From Effrenium voratum (taxonomy: Eukaryota; Sar; Dinophyceae; Suessiales; Symbiodiniaceae): DNA of 64,000 bases. The notes beneath the pieces were generated by a model. That model saw only the letters and a list, made by a program, of their open reading frames with translations, searched no databases and was not told the origin of the DNA. Each line of letters starts with the position of its first letter. Within the stretch, counting starts at the first letter, position 1. Shown one piece after another: positions 39,836-50,915 of the stretch. A program made the position numbers and the translations under genes. The stretch is taken from contig CAUJNA010000486.1 in NCBI GenBank assembly GCA_963377175.1, forward strand, positions 112,501 to 176,500. Reading direction: 5' to 3'.

Positions 39836-41265
39836 CTCGGAAAAAAGGGGGTCCTCTTTTTCTGTTGAAGCTTTGTTTGGAGGGGGTTGCTTTTTAGTGT
39901 CAACTACCTACCAACAACTTTTCCTCGTTTTGGAGGGGTTTCCTTTAGCCCCTTTAAAGTCAAATACCAACAAAGGAAAAGGAAGCCACCTTTTTCTTCA
40001 TGGACATTTAAATTTACTGGAGGTTTGGAGATAGGACCCAGAAAGTTGTCTCAACATTGGGAGAACGCCCCCCCCCCCCAAACTGAGGTTGGTTTCCCTC
40101 CGATTTCCTCTTCGTTTCCTTTCGATTTACAGTCAGAGTCCTTCCCCTACTCAACACAAAAACCAGCCAGAAACTCGTCTTGAGTTTTGAGAGGTGTGAA
40201 TTCTGGCAGATTCTTCCGGTGCCATTTAAGGAAGAAACTGCCTGTAGTGTGAGTTTTTTTGCGCGTGTATGGAGGAGGTTCTCGGCTTCCGTGCAGGAAC
40301 ATGCCTACACACTTTGTTGTAGAAGGTACATTTTGGTAAGGGACTGAAACATCCACATGATACACCTTCTGAACAAAAGAGGCAAGATGCTGTGATGGAT
40401 GAAGTCCTGCACAAGGTTTACCCCAGAAACTACAGGGTTTCGTCCAACTGGTGCAGGGTTTTGTCCAGTGGAGAGCACCTGCCAGCGCTACTTGCGCCAT
40501 GTGTCGGAACACCTCACAATCGTTGGGGGACATCCCCCAGTTGCTTGATGTCCACCAAAGGTCGAGCCACTTAAGATCCATTCCCGCTGTCCCTTTTGAT
40601 GGTACCCTTCTTCCTGGTCCCTCTATTGTGGTTACAAAAACAACAATTGGATTGAAAGAAGGGTATTTGCGAATTCCAACATTTTACGTTTTTTGGGTTG
40701 ACGAAAGTCGCTTCCTCGCGAACCTGGGGGTGGAGCCAGGGGGCTTCCGTTTCAGGTGAGATCACCGAGCGGATCACCGAGCCGGGCCAGCGCCTGGCGC
40801 CGGGCGCCCCAAACGTCGAAACGTGAGGCCGGGCGTCCCCTTCGAATCCGGGCAGCGCCTCTTGGATTTTCCGGGTTTTCCGGGCGCCGCGGAGCTTCAG
40901 GGGAGCTGTCGGCGCCTTCCCGCAAGGAGCCTTACAAGGAGCCTTGCGGGGGCTTTGAGAAGGGGCTTTGAGAAGGAGCCTTACAAGCGGCCTTTATAAG
41001 GAGCCTTATAAGGTTCCCTTTGTGTGGAACATGTGCTTGGGGGTTTGGAAGATTTCCTTGCCGCAGCCTCGAATACGCGCAAACGCGTGACGCGTGCACG
41101 CACAAATGTGCACACACCTTGGCTGGCTCTCATCAACTGGCGGGTCCACTAGAGGGCTTGTGGAGGGAATTTCCCCCAGTCAGGCTCCATGTTGGGGTCT
41201 TGGCGGCCCAACCAGGATCCCCCCAGTATGGTTCCCTCTCGATGGCAGGGTGGTATCGAATTTGC
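39836..41265. other. Intergenic or intronic DNA with a decayed MITE
   Basis: No gene is supported. 40390-40471 resembles the TA-flanked MITE: ctgtgatggatgaagtcctg at the left and an inverted ggtgcagggttttgtccag at the right, both diverged. A GC-rich block at 40745-40960 contains duplicated words (gagcggatcaccgagc, gccgggcg) and repeated aaggagcctt units but no recognisable peptide. Confidence 0.4.
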
Positions 41266-41269
41266 CGGC

Positions 41270-41334
41270 AAGCTTCACTGAGGGCGATCTTCCGATACTT
41301 CGACGAGGATCGCGACGGCTTCCTGTCGCATGAG
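41270..41334 (+). CDS. EF-hand protein, exon with first part of calcium loop
   Basis: Reads SLRAIFRYFDEDRDGFLSHE, an EF-hand entering helix and the calcium loop from D1 (DEDRDGFLSHE). The exon ends at GAG with GC as donor. Joined in phase 0 to 41610 (GAGCTC...), the loop gains the canonical Glu at position 12 (SHE-ELSAL). That splice-restored residue supports both exon edges. The protein should bind calcium through this loop. The rest of the protein is not recognised with certainty. Confidence 0.65.
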
Positions 41335-41609
41335 GCCAGAAAGGGGTGCCTGCCGCCATGTGTTCAGCTGACCATATGTAGTGGTGATGCACAATTTAGA
41401 GTAACATTTTGCAACAGATTGAATGATACTTGACATTTGAAGTACAAGGTGGCGCTACTGTTTCAAACGCTTCTGAAGAGGGCCCTAAAGAAGGTATATA
41501 TAAAGTAAAGTTAGGGTTTGTCCACGTAATTCAACAATACGTAGTCGTATCTTTCAATCGGGTTTCAAGACGTTGACATGTTGGTCGCTGCTTCTCCCCC
41601 AACCCGCAG

Positions 41610-41684
41610 GAGCTCTCCGCTTTGCACCTGGCCACCTCGGGGGAGGAGCTGTCGCTGCCGAGGTTCCGGGGGGCCTGCGCCCAG
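41610..41684 (+). CDS. EF-hand protein, exon after calcium loop
   Basis: After aacccgcag the frame reads ELSALHLATSGEELSLPRFR then GACAQ. This is the exit helix of the EF-hand and a following linker or helix. The proposed end is CAG before gc (41685). It joins in phase 0 to GTGGATGCC at 41884. Confidence 0.6.
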
Positions 41685-41883
41685 GCGCGGAAGTTCAGAG
41701 GGGAGAGGGTTCCATTTTCTGACTAGCCCTTAAACCTTAACCCAGCGGTAAAGGGGGGAGTCAACCATGGGTTTAAGTCTACCTTGAGGAAATGAAGCTG
41801 TTGGTGCCAACCATGGTGCTCTACGTATGAGTCGGCCTTCCATCTCAGAACCCCCCCCCCCCCACTGCCCGGCCCCGGGCCAG

Positions 41884-41919
41884 GTGGATGCCAACCCCAA
41901 GGAGGGCTTGGACGTCCAG
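41884..41919 (+). CDS. EF-hand protein, short exon
   Basis: After gggccag the frame reads VDANPKEGLDVQ, ending at CAG before a GC donor. In EF-hand proteins an N/D-P-x-x-G-L segment of this sort often marks a degenerate second loop. A poly-C run lies just upstream in the intron. Confidence 0.5.
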
Positions 41920-42352
41920 GCCACGGAGGGAACGGCAGCACATCACCGGCTTTATCTGAACAAACGGAACATTTGGACCCTCACAGCTGGAGGTTGTTCC
42001 TTGGGTTTTCCCGAAGAACCACCCAAAAATACAGTGCCATCACAACAAGATAGACCCAGTTAGAGGATGCGAATCCCTGCAAATCCGACAAAAAGCGGGC
42101 GGTTTTTGGCTGCATCCTGCAAGGAACCCTGAGTTTGCCTGACAGATTAGAAAGCGGCAGACGAGCCAACTGGGAGGATGATTTCGGGGGCCCATTCCAG
42201 TTCGGACCCCGAACCTTCTCACTAGCCCATGTTTCACCTTTAGCTTTCTCCTATTGTCGTCGCATTTTTGGTCCCTTCACGTTTTTTCCCTTACTTTGGG
42301 TGCATCCTTTGTCAAACCCCAAGCACCCGAAGGTGTTCGCCGGCTCTGGCTT

Positions 42353-42453
42353 AGCTCGTGCCAAGCTCCGAGCTTTCGAGGCGCTGGGCCAGCTCTACGC
42401 GGAGGGCTTTGCGGAGTTGGAGAGCCACTTCAAGGTGCTGGAGGACTTCCGAA
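42353..42453 (+). CDS. EF-hand protein, helical exon
   Basis: Reads RAKLRAFEALGQLYAEGFAE then LESHFKVLEDFRS, a strongly helical, charged segment. The left edge is either an AG at 42331-42332 or one at 42353-42354. The right edge is near gaagtgaag (GT donor). It follows the EF-hand exons on the same strand and probably belongs to the same gene. Confidence 0.5.
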
Positions 42454-42461
42454 GTGAAGCC

Positions 42462-42514
42462 GCGGGGCGCGGGGCGGGGTGGGGTTGGGGGGGTTGGGGG
42501 GGGGTTGGGTGCGT
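42462..42514 (+). other. G-rich run with quadruplex potential
   Basis: Several tracts of three to nine G (ggggcggggtggggttgg and onward) begin just after the helical exon. A G-quadruplex on the plus strand or in the transcript is plausible and could influence splicing. Confidence 0.6.
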
Positions 42515-42636
42515 GAGTCAAATGGACCCACAATTCTGGGAGGGTAGTCCTAGGACTAGCTGGTTGCGACTCACTTGGCAGTGAATCAGGCTGGGGGTGT
42601 CCCTTCGGTTGATATTTAAAGGGAAGCCAAAACGAA

Positions 42637-42788
42637 AGGAGACTAAGACATTAAAGGTTCAAGGAAGGGGGCCGGCCGTGAGAAGCACTCAAATGGGGGT
42701 TTGGAGCCCAACGACAGGAGACTAAGACATTAAAGGTTCAAGGAAGGGGGCCGGCCGTGAGAAGCACTCAAATGGGGGTTTGGAGCCC
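42637..42788. repeat. 73-bp tandem duplication
   Basis: 42637-42709 and 42716-42788 read as the same 73-bp sequence (starting aggagactaagac, containing gggggccggccgtgag), separated by 6 bp. It is a recent local duplication within a presumed intron. Confidence 0.9.
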
Positions 42789-42929
42789 TAAGATGGCGTT
42801 TCCAGTTGTTCTCCCCTTTGTAATCTGGCGGAGTTTTGTTTTGACCTACCCGTGGGGATGCTGCCGGCAAGGAAAACCTAGACCGAGTGAAAAAGTAGAT
42901 GCCTGAATCCACTTGGGAGGTTCTTCCAG

Positions 42930-42990
42930 GCGCAGCCCTGCCTCCGCCAGGAACTCCTGGCGAAGAAACTGGCGAAGGGCCGCAAGAAGG
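42930..42990 (+). CDS. Exon candidate, basic helix
   Basis: After ttcttccag the frame reads AQPCLRQELLAKKLAKGRKK. It is basic and helical and possibly belongs to the EF-hand gene. Splice phase to its neighbours is not established. Confidence 0.35.
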
Positions 42991-43429
42991 CGCCCCCCCC
43001 CGCATGGGTCGATGGCGGGGCTTCCGGGCAATTCGCGTCGCTTGGGTTGGTCCCTAAAAACTGAGTGTGGAACCTTCCAAAGAGGTTGTCTAGAGGGAAA
43101 CCAAAGGGAACGGCAAGAATTTTAGGGTTGCCTCCCTATTTTGGCACGTCAAATATGTGATGGCGTGCAGACAAGTTCGTGGGGCCTTCCTTACCGCGGG
43201 CTGACGCTTCTTGTGCTTTTTGTCGGATGGGAGGCAACATTGAGTGCGCATTTACACCCAGAGAAGCCAGAGAAGCTTGGAACAGGTTCACACAATTCTT
43301 GTTCTTTGGACGTGGCCTGAGGTGGCCCGGGGTCTTCACAATTCCGTGATAGTCTCATTGTGCCCCAGATGGCCAGATGGGGGCCAGCGACAAGACATTG
43401 GCCTTAAAAGAAGGGATGTGCGCTTGTAG

Positions 43430-43495
43430 GAGGAGCAGGAGGCGGGCGAGGATGAGGAGGATGAGGATGAGGAAGATGACGAGGACTGGGCCCAC
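43430..43495 (+). CDS. Exon candidate, acidic stretch
   Basis: After cgcttgtag the frame reads EEQEAGEDEEDEDEEDDEDW, an acidic low-complexity segment. A GA-rich repeat could give this by chance, though the acceptor and clean frame favour an exon. Confidence 0.35.
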
Positions 43496-43515
43496 AGGGA
43501 GTTGGGCTTCATCAT

Positions 43516-43540
43516 GTTTTTTTTTTTTTTTTTTTTTTCT
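43516..43540. repeat. Poly-T tract
   Basis: A T-run of more than 20 bases followed by C/T-rich DNA, leading to the acceptor at 43598. It probably serves as a polypyrimidine tract. Confidence 0.8.
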
Positions 43541-43600
43541 CCCCCTTTTTTCTTCTTCTCGGATATCCAATGTCCAAGTGTTTTTTTGTGTGTGTTGCAG

Positions 43601-43700
43601 GTCTCTGAAGTCAGCATCGAGTCGTTTGTCAGAAGCACCCTTGAGAGCAAATGGCGTGTCCTGCCTGTCCAGAGTCGTCAAAGTCGACGTGTCGTGGAAA
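43601..43700 (+). CDS. Exon candidate, unknown protein
   Basis: Bounded by a strong acceptor (tgtgttgcag) and a strong GT donor (aaaagtgagct). It reads VSEVSIESFVRSTLESKWRV then LPVQSRQSRRVVE. These are among the best splice signals in the window and here use GT-AG. No family is recognised. Confidence 0.5.
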
Positions 43701-43730
43701 AGTGAGCTCTAAGAATGAAGGCCGCGACAC

Positions 43731-43832
43731 ATATGTATATATATATATTATAATATATACACATATATATATATATATATAGAGCACCCCTACACACATC
43801 TCTCTTGATCTCTCTCTCTCTCTCTCTCTCCA
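43731..43832. repeat. TA and TC microsatellites
   Basis: (TA)n at about 43734-43781 and (TC)n at about 43799-43830, with a short unique link. They lie in the intron after the exon candidate at 43601. Confidence 0.9.
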
Positions 43833-44230
43833 TGTAGATATGCATATGTACAGAACCCAACACCATGGGCCCAGAACAGGATCTTTCTCATGTTCCTTTC
43901 ATGTTCCTTGAAGCTTTTGGGCAGGATTCGGACGGAAGCTCTACGGAGATTGCCGCGCGGCAGCATGATGTTGACGTGAACACGAGGCAAAAGTGGCATC
44001 AAGGACCGTGTTCTCTACTTGGGAGGAACCTTGTGCTTTTTGCTTTGTGGGCTGTACTGATTCTTGAGACATACGTTTTTGGGACGTGCTTGAAAGCACC
44101 GCGGCGGGACGTTTGCCGTTCTGCAGTTGTTGATCAAAAGTAGATTGTTTGCGTTGATAGGTTTCACAGCATTCTTCTTGTGCTTGCCAGGGTCCAAGCC
44201 CCCTCCCCCTTCCCCCCCCTTTTTTTGCAG

Positions 44231-44277
44231 CTGAGGTCGAGTGCGACGACGAGGCCGAGTTCGAAGAGGCCAGGAAT
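44231..44277 (+). CDS. Exon candidate, acidic
   Basis: After a long C/T tract ending ttttttgcag the frame reads EVECDDEAEFEEARN. The acceptor is excellent. Phase does not join directly to the donor at 43701, so either another exon lies between or one boundary is wrong. Confidence 0.4.
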
Positions 44278-44340
44278 GTTCATTTGGGTCTAGTTGTTTG
44301 GCGACCCGAACCTAAAAACCCTCCTCGCTCTGGCTCCACA

Positions 44341-44412
44341 CGGCCCGTGGCGCATAAGCGCACCCGAGTGCATGCACCTCGGGATGCAGGTTTGAGTCCT
44401 GCCGGTCTCACC
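44341..44412 (+). other. tRNA-like relic with A-box and B-box words
   Basis: gcaggtttgagtcctgc forms a perfect 5-bp T-arm with a 7-nt loop and contains a consensus pol III B box (GGTTTGAGTCC). It is followed by cggtctcacca, which looks like an acceptor strand ending in CCA. A D-arm-like gcgcataagcgc and a ccgag/ctcgg stem lie upstream. The anticodon loop is 9 nt and the 5' acceptor strand does not pair. It is therefore a tRNA pseudogene or SINE head rather than a working tRNA. Confidence 0.35.
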
Positions 44413-46021
44413 AAGATCCAGCAGCATATGCTGCGGGTGCCTCTTTAAACAGAAAGTGGGCTGCAACCAATGAACATTGATGGCCACTCAGGCCTTCTAT
44501 ATGTTCCGATTCTGACGAAAGGCGACTGGTCCAACGAGACTTTTCGGGTCGGAAGAACTGAGCGCTTTCTCTGGCGAACATGCGAACAGGCTTGGAGCTG
44601 CTGAAAGGGATCCAGGGAGCTTCCGCATGAACTCCAGGTCATGCGGATCCTCGGGCTGCAGCCGGCCACGGTTCTGGAGAACGGCGACCTCAGGCGAGCG
44701 GGGACGCGGCCGGGTTTTGGACTTGGGCGCGTGTTCCGGGGAAGTTGGGTATGAATTCTGATTCGGGAGGCTCTGGTGGACATGCGGAATGTTGTTTTCT
44801 GTATTTCCCATTCAAGTTCATAGCCAATGTCTGAGGGGGTCCTGATATTTTCCTGACACGTGGGAAGGGATCATTGTTTCGACTGTTTGGGCATCCCAAC
44901 CACGGCCCCTAGGTTTGGACCAAATTGGGGACGTGGTTCATGTGGGAAATGTTGGCAACGGATGCAGCATCTCACGTCACCCCACGAGTCGTATTTTCTT
45001 TTTCTGGACAAGACTCGGTCGGGTCCACCTGCGTGGGGTAACGAGACGTGGCGGAGAAGAAACCCCTGGATTGCCTTGTTTCGGGATTCACTCGATCCCA
45101 GCAGATGGGCCTTGCAGGCCTTCCCACAACCCTGCGGGCGGGTCAAGCTTGGGATCAAACCGCCGCCCGATCCAAACAAATCGAACGAGTTGGTTTGGCA
45201 TTATGTCGATTCCAGCACCCATCAATGAGGGAACACTAAACGGGACGCCTCTAAGGCAAACGGGTTTCAGCTTGCACCAAAGGACGATGATGTGCATCCC
45301 GGCACCCATGTGTTAGAACCCAATTTAGCAGCAAATCAACAAAGGCGCCTGCCCCCCACCAGCCCACCCCCGGGTGGAAGCTTCGGAGGCTCCCGAGCGG
45401 CATGGTGGCAACCAACCGGGACGTTGCGCACATCTGGAAGCAGAGAGGAGGGGGGCTGGCGGTGACAGGGACTGAGTGAAAACTTGGGGCGATCGAGGGA
45501 AGGTTTTTGCTGGGGGGGGTTACGACCCCAACGCTTCCGTTCCTTGCTTCATTGGTTTCCTCTGAAGTCTGCAGAATCTAAGGCAGAACCAAATCAAGGG
45601 TGGTTCCCAAAATATTATTCCACTAGCACCTGACCAAGCATTCGCCTGCATAGGCTTTTGTGAGGGTTTCGTGCCCCAGACCTCCACTTTCGATCCTTTG
45701 CCCTCCTTTTCTCATTCTTTTTTCTGGAGGGGGTCCGTGCCCTTTTCGGCTTACTTTGGGAAGCCAAAAGGAACTCATTCATTTTGAGCGTCACTGTTTT
45801 GACACGTACAAGGCCGGCCGTTTTCCCATCTCCGGAGATCGGCTTCCGGTCTCCAGGCACACGCAACCAGCTGGCGCTGGCTGGAGGCAGGTTTTGGCTT
45901 AGCTTTTCGGATGATGCTCAAGCCATTTTGACGGAGCCAAGCGTGGCGTAGAATGCCGGGCCAGTTTGGGCATGCTGACAAATGCGGCCTTCTTGATATG
46001 CCCAGGCCTGTTTTGCCGCAG
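44413..46021. other. Intronic or intergenic DNA, no firm gene
   Basis: GC-rich islands near 44590-44720 and 45350-45430 could hide short exons but give no recognisable peptide. No mobile element is delimited. Confidence 0.35.
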
Positions 46022-46116
46022 GTGGCCGCCCTAAGAGCGTGAGGGCCCACCTCATGTTGGCCAACGACGCGGCGGGCAAGGCACATCGGACGCTGCGACT
46101 ACGCTGCGAAGAGAAT
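46022..46116 (+). CDS. Exon candidate, basic peptide
   Basis: Bounded by ttttgccgcag and a GT donor (aatgtgagc). It reads GRPKSVRAHLMLANDAAGKA then HRTLRLRCEEN. Both splice signals are good. The basic composition suggests a nucleic-acid-associated or ribosomal-type protein, but no family is recognised. Confidence 0.5.
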
Positions 46117-46737
46117 GTGAGCAATCTTGCTGGTTCATGCTGCTTTGCGGGAAGCACCTGTTCGTTTTGCAGTTAGAATCAGCCGTGGGAAATTGCGGCA
46201 GTCTACGCGTCTCCTTCCTTAATCCTCCTTCGAATTGTCATGGTTGGCATAGTTGTTTGCTTAGTACAGTTGCTCGCGGAATGTCAGGCCACTCTTGATG
46301 CTCCCTTAGGCCGTCCTCCCTTTTTCTGGCCTGCCAGGTTGAGCTTAGCCGCAGGTGGGCGGATTGGGAGCGGCGGAAGACTGGTTCCCCTTGCAGCGGG
46401 GGGTCGAACCATTCCATCACAATTCCGACTGATCAACAATATCCGAGTCATTTTTGGAACCAAATGACGGCAAAACCAACGTTCAACATTCAAAAAGAGC
46501 ATATGGGTTGTCTCTAAGTAGGGACACCCTCAGAATGAGTGGTTCACTCTTGGTGTCCATCTTAAGCAACCCCAACAAGGGTACGCTTAAAAAAGACACG
46601 CCCATACAAGGAACTCAGACACCGAATTGTGTCTAGGGTTTGCTACGGGGAGGCTGTATTGCCTGGCATTTTCTTCCTTGACGCGCTTCAACCACGAGGA
46701 CTTATTGCGGTAGCAGAACCTTGGTTAGGATTTTTAG

Positions 46738-46968
46738 ATGTCCACCTTGGCGCCAAATGAATTTGACTACCTTGGAGCCTTGGGGGGGGGCAATCTTTTG
46801 TTTTTTTGGGCCCTGCGGAAGTTTCCGGCGCGGAATCCGCGACTCCGGCGGTATGTCGGGCTTGCCAGGGAGCGGCAGCGGGAAGGCAAGCGCGTCATCG
46901 CGGTGCTCAGGGAGAAGAATAAGCAGGACATGCGGCTCGGCGCCTTGGCATGCCAAGTTTCTTGAGCT
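46738..46968 (+). CDS. Exon candidate, highly basic peptide
   Basis: One frame is open from ATG 46738 to a TGA at about 46963. Its right part reads ALRKFPARNPRLRRYVGLAR, ERQREGKRVIAVLREKNKQD and MRLGAL. The left third is G/T-rich and probably intron. The true exon likely starts near 46808. The charged helical part resembles an RNA- or ribosome-binding segment but is not assigned. Confidence 0.4.
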
Positions 46969-47470
46969 GGGAGATGCCCATGTATTCAGGGGAGGGCAAC
47001 AGTAGTATCCCGGTTCTTGGATCTACAATCTGGGGATTTCATGCTTTTTCTTTACCGATTTGATTGCTCACATGATTTGGGAGTTTCCGGTGCGATGTGT
47101 GACGCGAACACTCCCCCAAGCCTTGCGCCAGCCTGGTCGCTTCAAAGGCAATGCGACAATCCTCAATCCTTACCTTGGGTTCTGATAGGGTGCGTTTGTA
47201 GTGGTTTCTCAATAGGGATTATGAATTGGGGTTGTGTAAACAGCCCAGCCAGGCAGTTCGACACCCTCAAATGGGCGTGAGTTTCCGTGGGAAGCTGGTT
47301 TCCTTCAGCCCCCAAGCCTGCTTGGAAGGGTGGATCCCTTCAACTGAACGCTTGTGGGCGGGGTTTGTGGAGTTGGACGGGCTCCCCCCTTGGCTAGCCC
47401 GTGTCAACCCCAAAAAGGAGTACCCTCACAAAAGAACCCTCCCCTAGCCGGGAACCCCCCCCCCCATCCC
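46969..47470. other. Non-coding, no gene recognised
   Basis: Mixed sequence ending in a C-run at about 47457-47466. Nothing gene-like seen. Confidence 0.35.
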
Positions 47471-47476
47471 AACTAG

Positions 47477-47556
47477 GAATGCAGATGAACCTGGTCCTCA
47501 AGGGCAAGCCCAAGAAGTTCCGGACGCTGATGGGCGACGCCAGCGGCGCTCGATAA
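47477..47556 (+). CDS. Exon candidate, possible 3' terminal exon
   Basis: After catcccaactag the frame reads MQMNLVLKGKPKKFRTLMGD then ASGAR and stops at TAA 47554-47556. It is basic and of ordinary composition, and may be the last exon of the gene containing the basic exons at 46022 and 46808. Confidence 0.4.
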
Positions 47557-50500
47557 GTCGGCGCGCCCGACGTCGGCGCGGCTGCAAGCCTTTGGCTTTG
47601 CCGAAGGCTTGGACCGAGGCGCTTGGGCAAGGGGGGTTCTGGAATTATTGGATATCCAAGGTGAGTGCTTCTGAAAATGGCTTCTGACTCCTTTTGGGAA
47701 TTCATGCCTTTTTTGGCGTCTCGCTCTGGCCCGGCGCAGGCCGCAAGAGTCAGTCCCGTCAATGACACGGGCCTCCCGGGCCAAGTGCCTGGGTTGCCTA
47801 AACCAGGAATTGGATGCCGGCTTGGGTTGTTTGATTCTAGCTTTCATGGCCTGGCACGTGCCGACGACGACGGCAAGCCGAATAGCCAACGGGTTTGCAT
47901 GGCGGCATCTCAGAGCACACGGCAAGGTGCAGACTCCTTTGAGAGGCGAGGGCAAGTCTTGAGCCACCCAGCCCAGGGATCCGAAAAAAGCACATATGTA
48001 AAAATGTGTATATACATATATACTGTACACAATTATGTAGAGAACATGTATACGTACATCGCAACCGTACTGGCACTCGGGTTTGATAGTGATTTATCCT
48101 TTCTACGAGTTTGACGTTGTGTACAGGGCGAGATGGCCGGTTTTTGCCCGTGCTGAGGCGCTTGTTCTGTGAATGCGGCAAACTGCACGGAGTCACTTGT
48201 GCGTTCAGAGAACCAATTCTCCAGAATTTGTCTAGAAACACTTTCGCGCTTCTTGCATGGTCCACACACACACACATATGTATAATATATATATATATAA
48301 TCCATATATTCTATATGTGCTGGCTGTATGTGTGTATATATATATATATAGACATGTATGTTTATTTTTTTGCACAGGTCAGATAACTTCTCACACCCTG
48401 GGGTCTGCACGATGCCCCGATGAGACTCTGAAGAGCCGCCTTGGCATTTGTCCATAGCAGGATGTGGTGCTTTCCACATTGGTGGATGTAGCTGCGTCCG
48501 TGTCCTTTCCGACGTGTCGATCGGTACGGCCAGGAAGCTGTACAGAGTCTCAGGTTTCACGGCAAGGGGGGCGTTCCTCCGAAAGGTCTTAAGTGACTCC
48601 CCCCGTATCCATATCCGAGCGGAGGGGGGAGCCATCAGCTCTGTACAGCACTCAGCGGAGAAAAAACACGCACACACACACACATCCGTTCGCAGAGGGT
48701 GTTGCCTCAAGCCGAAGCCAATTGGGTTTTGGAACTTCCAAATGGTTTGCGTTTTTACTGGTTTCCGCTCTCTGGACTTAATAGGCTGGCTTCTTCACCA
48801 GCCACAACCACGGGTAGTCTGTTTTTGTTGGGCTTTGAATCTTCAATCGTCTTCACTTTGGCATTATTTATGAAGCTGCCCGAGTTTCATTTGCTTGGTT
48901 TCCTTGTGGTTTGACTGCAACAACCGCTCAACATGGAGAGCACCCCATCTTTGAGAGCACGCATTTTTTCAATTGTTGGCAAGGTTGGAGCCGGCTTTTG
49001 AAGGGCAGATGCCCTTTTTCAGGTTGGTTTGAATGGGCAAAACAACAGCATTTAGGGGTCGCTCGATTGTGACACAGACCCCATTTGATGACTGTTGCGC
49101 AGAGGAAGACATGGTGCAGGGATCAACTTGTTGTGTCAGCGAGACCGTGGGTCATTTGGCCGGGGATCCTAAACTTCTGTCTGGCAAGAAATGACCACAC
49201 CTGCGGCTCCGTTCTTTTTCTTTTTGTCCCAGTCGGTTCGTTCGGGCTGGTGGGCAATCAGGCTACGGGTATTTCCTGACATCATAAGGACCCCTGTTCA
49301 AGAGGGAAGCCAAAATGGGTCAATTGAAAGCGGACGTTGCATTTTTGTCGGCGCTTTCTGCGTTGAACCCTTGCGCCGTCCCTTGACACCCCACGCGCCC
49401 AAGTAGGCTCCATCGCGCTCCGAACGCTGAGGCCAGTCGGATTAAGCGTCCGGTTCCATGCGGCAAGGGTGACAACCGCGTGACAGGCGGGAAGGGCCCT
49501 TTCATTGTTCCCAGGAGAAACCGCCAATACCTTTAGCCACGAGCCCTTTGAAGAGGGACCGTCGCCCCATGCCAGAGTAAGGACAGAGCAGTGGTGGCCT
49601 TGTTCCCGGTGGGTTCTAGATGACGGTCGTGATCATGTCCGGGGATTTGCGCGGTCAGGATTTATGTCAGGGCGCTATCGGGATCTACCTGTTCAGCAGA
49701 AAGTTGGGCTTGTTTTCCACGGTTTCTTCGAGGCAATAAACTGTAAGTTTTGGACAGGCGCCCCCAACAGCTTCTTGTGACATGTTCCAACTAGCTGGGT
49801 GCCCCCCCCCCCTTCTGAGGCGTTGTAAGGTTTAGGGATAGGCCGCCCTCCTATCCCTTGTTCAGTGAGGGCAAAAAGGGGACTTGGGTAACCTCCACCG
49901 CGTGTTTTGGACGAGCGTCCCCCGAAGGCTTCTTGTGACGCGCTGCAATTTCTGAAGCGTTGACAGCTTCCAATCCCTTGGCCCGAAGGGGGAAAAGGGG
50001 CTCGGGTCGCCAGTTTGGCAGAGAACATGCTTTTCATTGCAGTTTTTGTTACGGAAGTGAGAGGTGTGTCTGTCCGCGCAAGGCGGAGGTGGTCAAAGCA
50101 GGTCGCGCAGCGCTCGGGTTGCCGACAGTTTTTGAGTGGCCCAAATGGCTAGGTTAGGCTCTACGTTTCAGCCTCTTGGAGCCAATCCTCTTGGAGCCAA
50201 GCTCAAGAGAAAGAAGGCAGGTGCATGCTTGATGAACTGGTGCAAGCCTGATGAACTGGTGAGCCTGACCCGTGCCAATGTTGACCAGATTTGTAGAGGA
50301 TGTCCTGCAACTGTTGCGCTTTAATTCCTGCGTGCGGGTGCACCTGGCAAGGGTATGCGTTCTCGGGTTGCCAACGCGGACGTGCGTGGTGCGCCCGGCA
50401 GCTTGCTGGAAAAAGAAGCCTCTCCGCTGCGAACCCACTCAGGGAGACGTCCAGTTTTGCGTCGAAACAATGTGACTTTTGCTGAGGCAATGGTTGAAGG

Positions 50501-50860
50501 GCTTCCCACGGCTAGTCAAGTATGTCGGAGCAACGCTCAGCAGTTTTTTCATGTCTCGCCAGTCTTTTTTGTACTTTGGGCAACGATCTTTGGAACACAT
50601 TGCAGGCAGAAGGCTTGTGAAGCCGGGGAGTTGCTGTGGGCAGCAGTAGGGTTCAATCGTGTTGCCGTGCGAATTGCAAGGTAGACTTGAGCATGGGGCG
50701 CCCCGGGTTTGATTGTGAAGGCCTTTGCCATGCGCCCACGTGCCGCACGCCCCACACTTCACAATTTGGCGACTCATTGGAACTGTTCCAGAACAGCCTC
50801 AAAGATCTTCTTGAGAAAAGGAGTCTAGTCAGCTTGCAGTCTTCGCTTATTTGCTGGCAG
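47557..50860. other. Intronic or intergenic DNA with TA/CA microsatellites
   Basis: No supported gene. TA/CA repeats occur at about 47993-48022, 48264-48300 and 48330-48352. A frame at 48448-48690 (CGAFHIGGCSCVRVLSDVSI onward) is compositionally plausible but lacks clear splice sites. A C-run lies at about 49802-49812. Confidence 0.35.
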
Positions 50861-50915
50861 TCGCGGCCGCTGAATATCCTCCGCGAAGGCATCGTGGCCC
50901 GCGTGAGGCCCAGAA
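50861..50915 (+). CDS. Exon candidate, short
   Basis: Bounded by tgctggcag and a consensus GT donor (gaagtgagtgg). It reads SRPLNILREGIVARVRPR. It is short but has good signals. The family is unknown. Confidence 0.4.

Noticed and set aside
48033..48710. 225-codon minus-strand frame
   Set aside because: Spans TA/CA microsatellites coding His-Ile-Tyr runs. No support.
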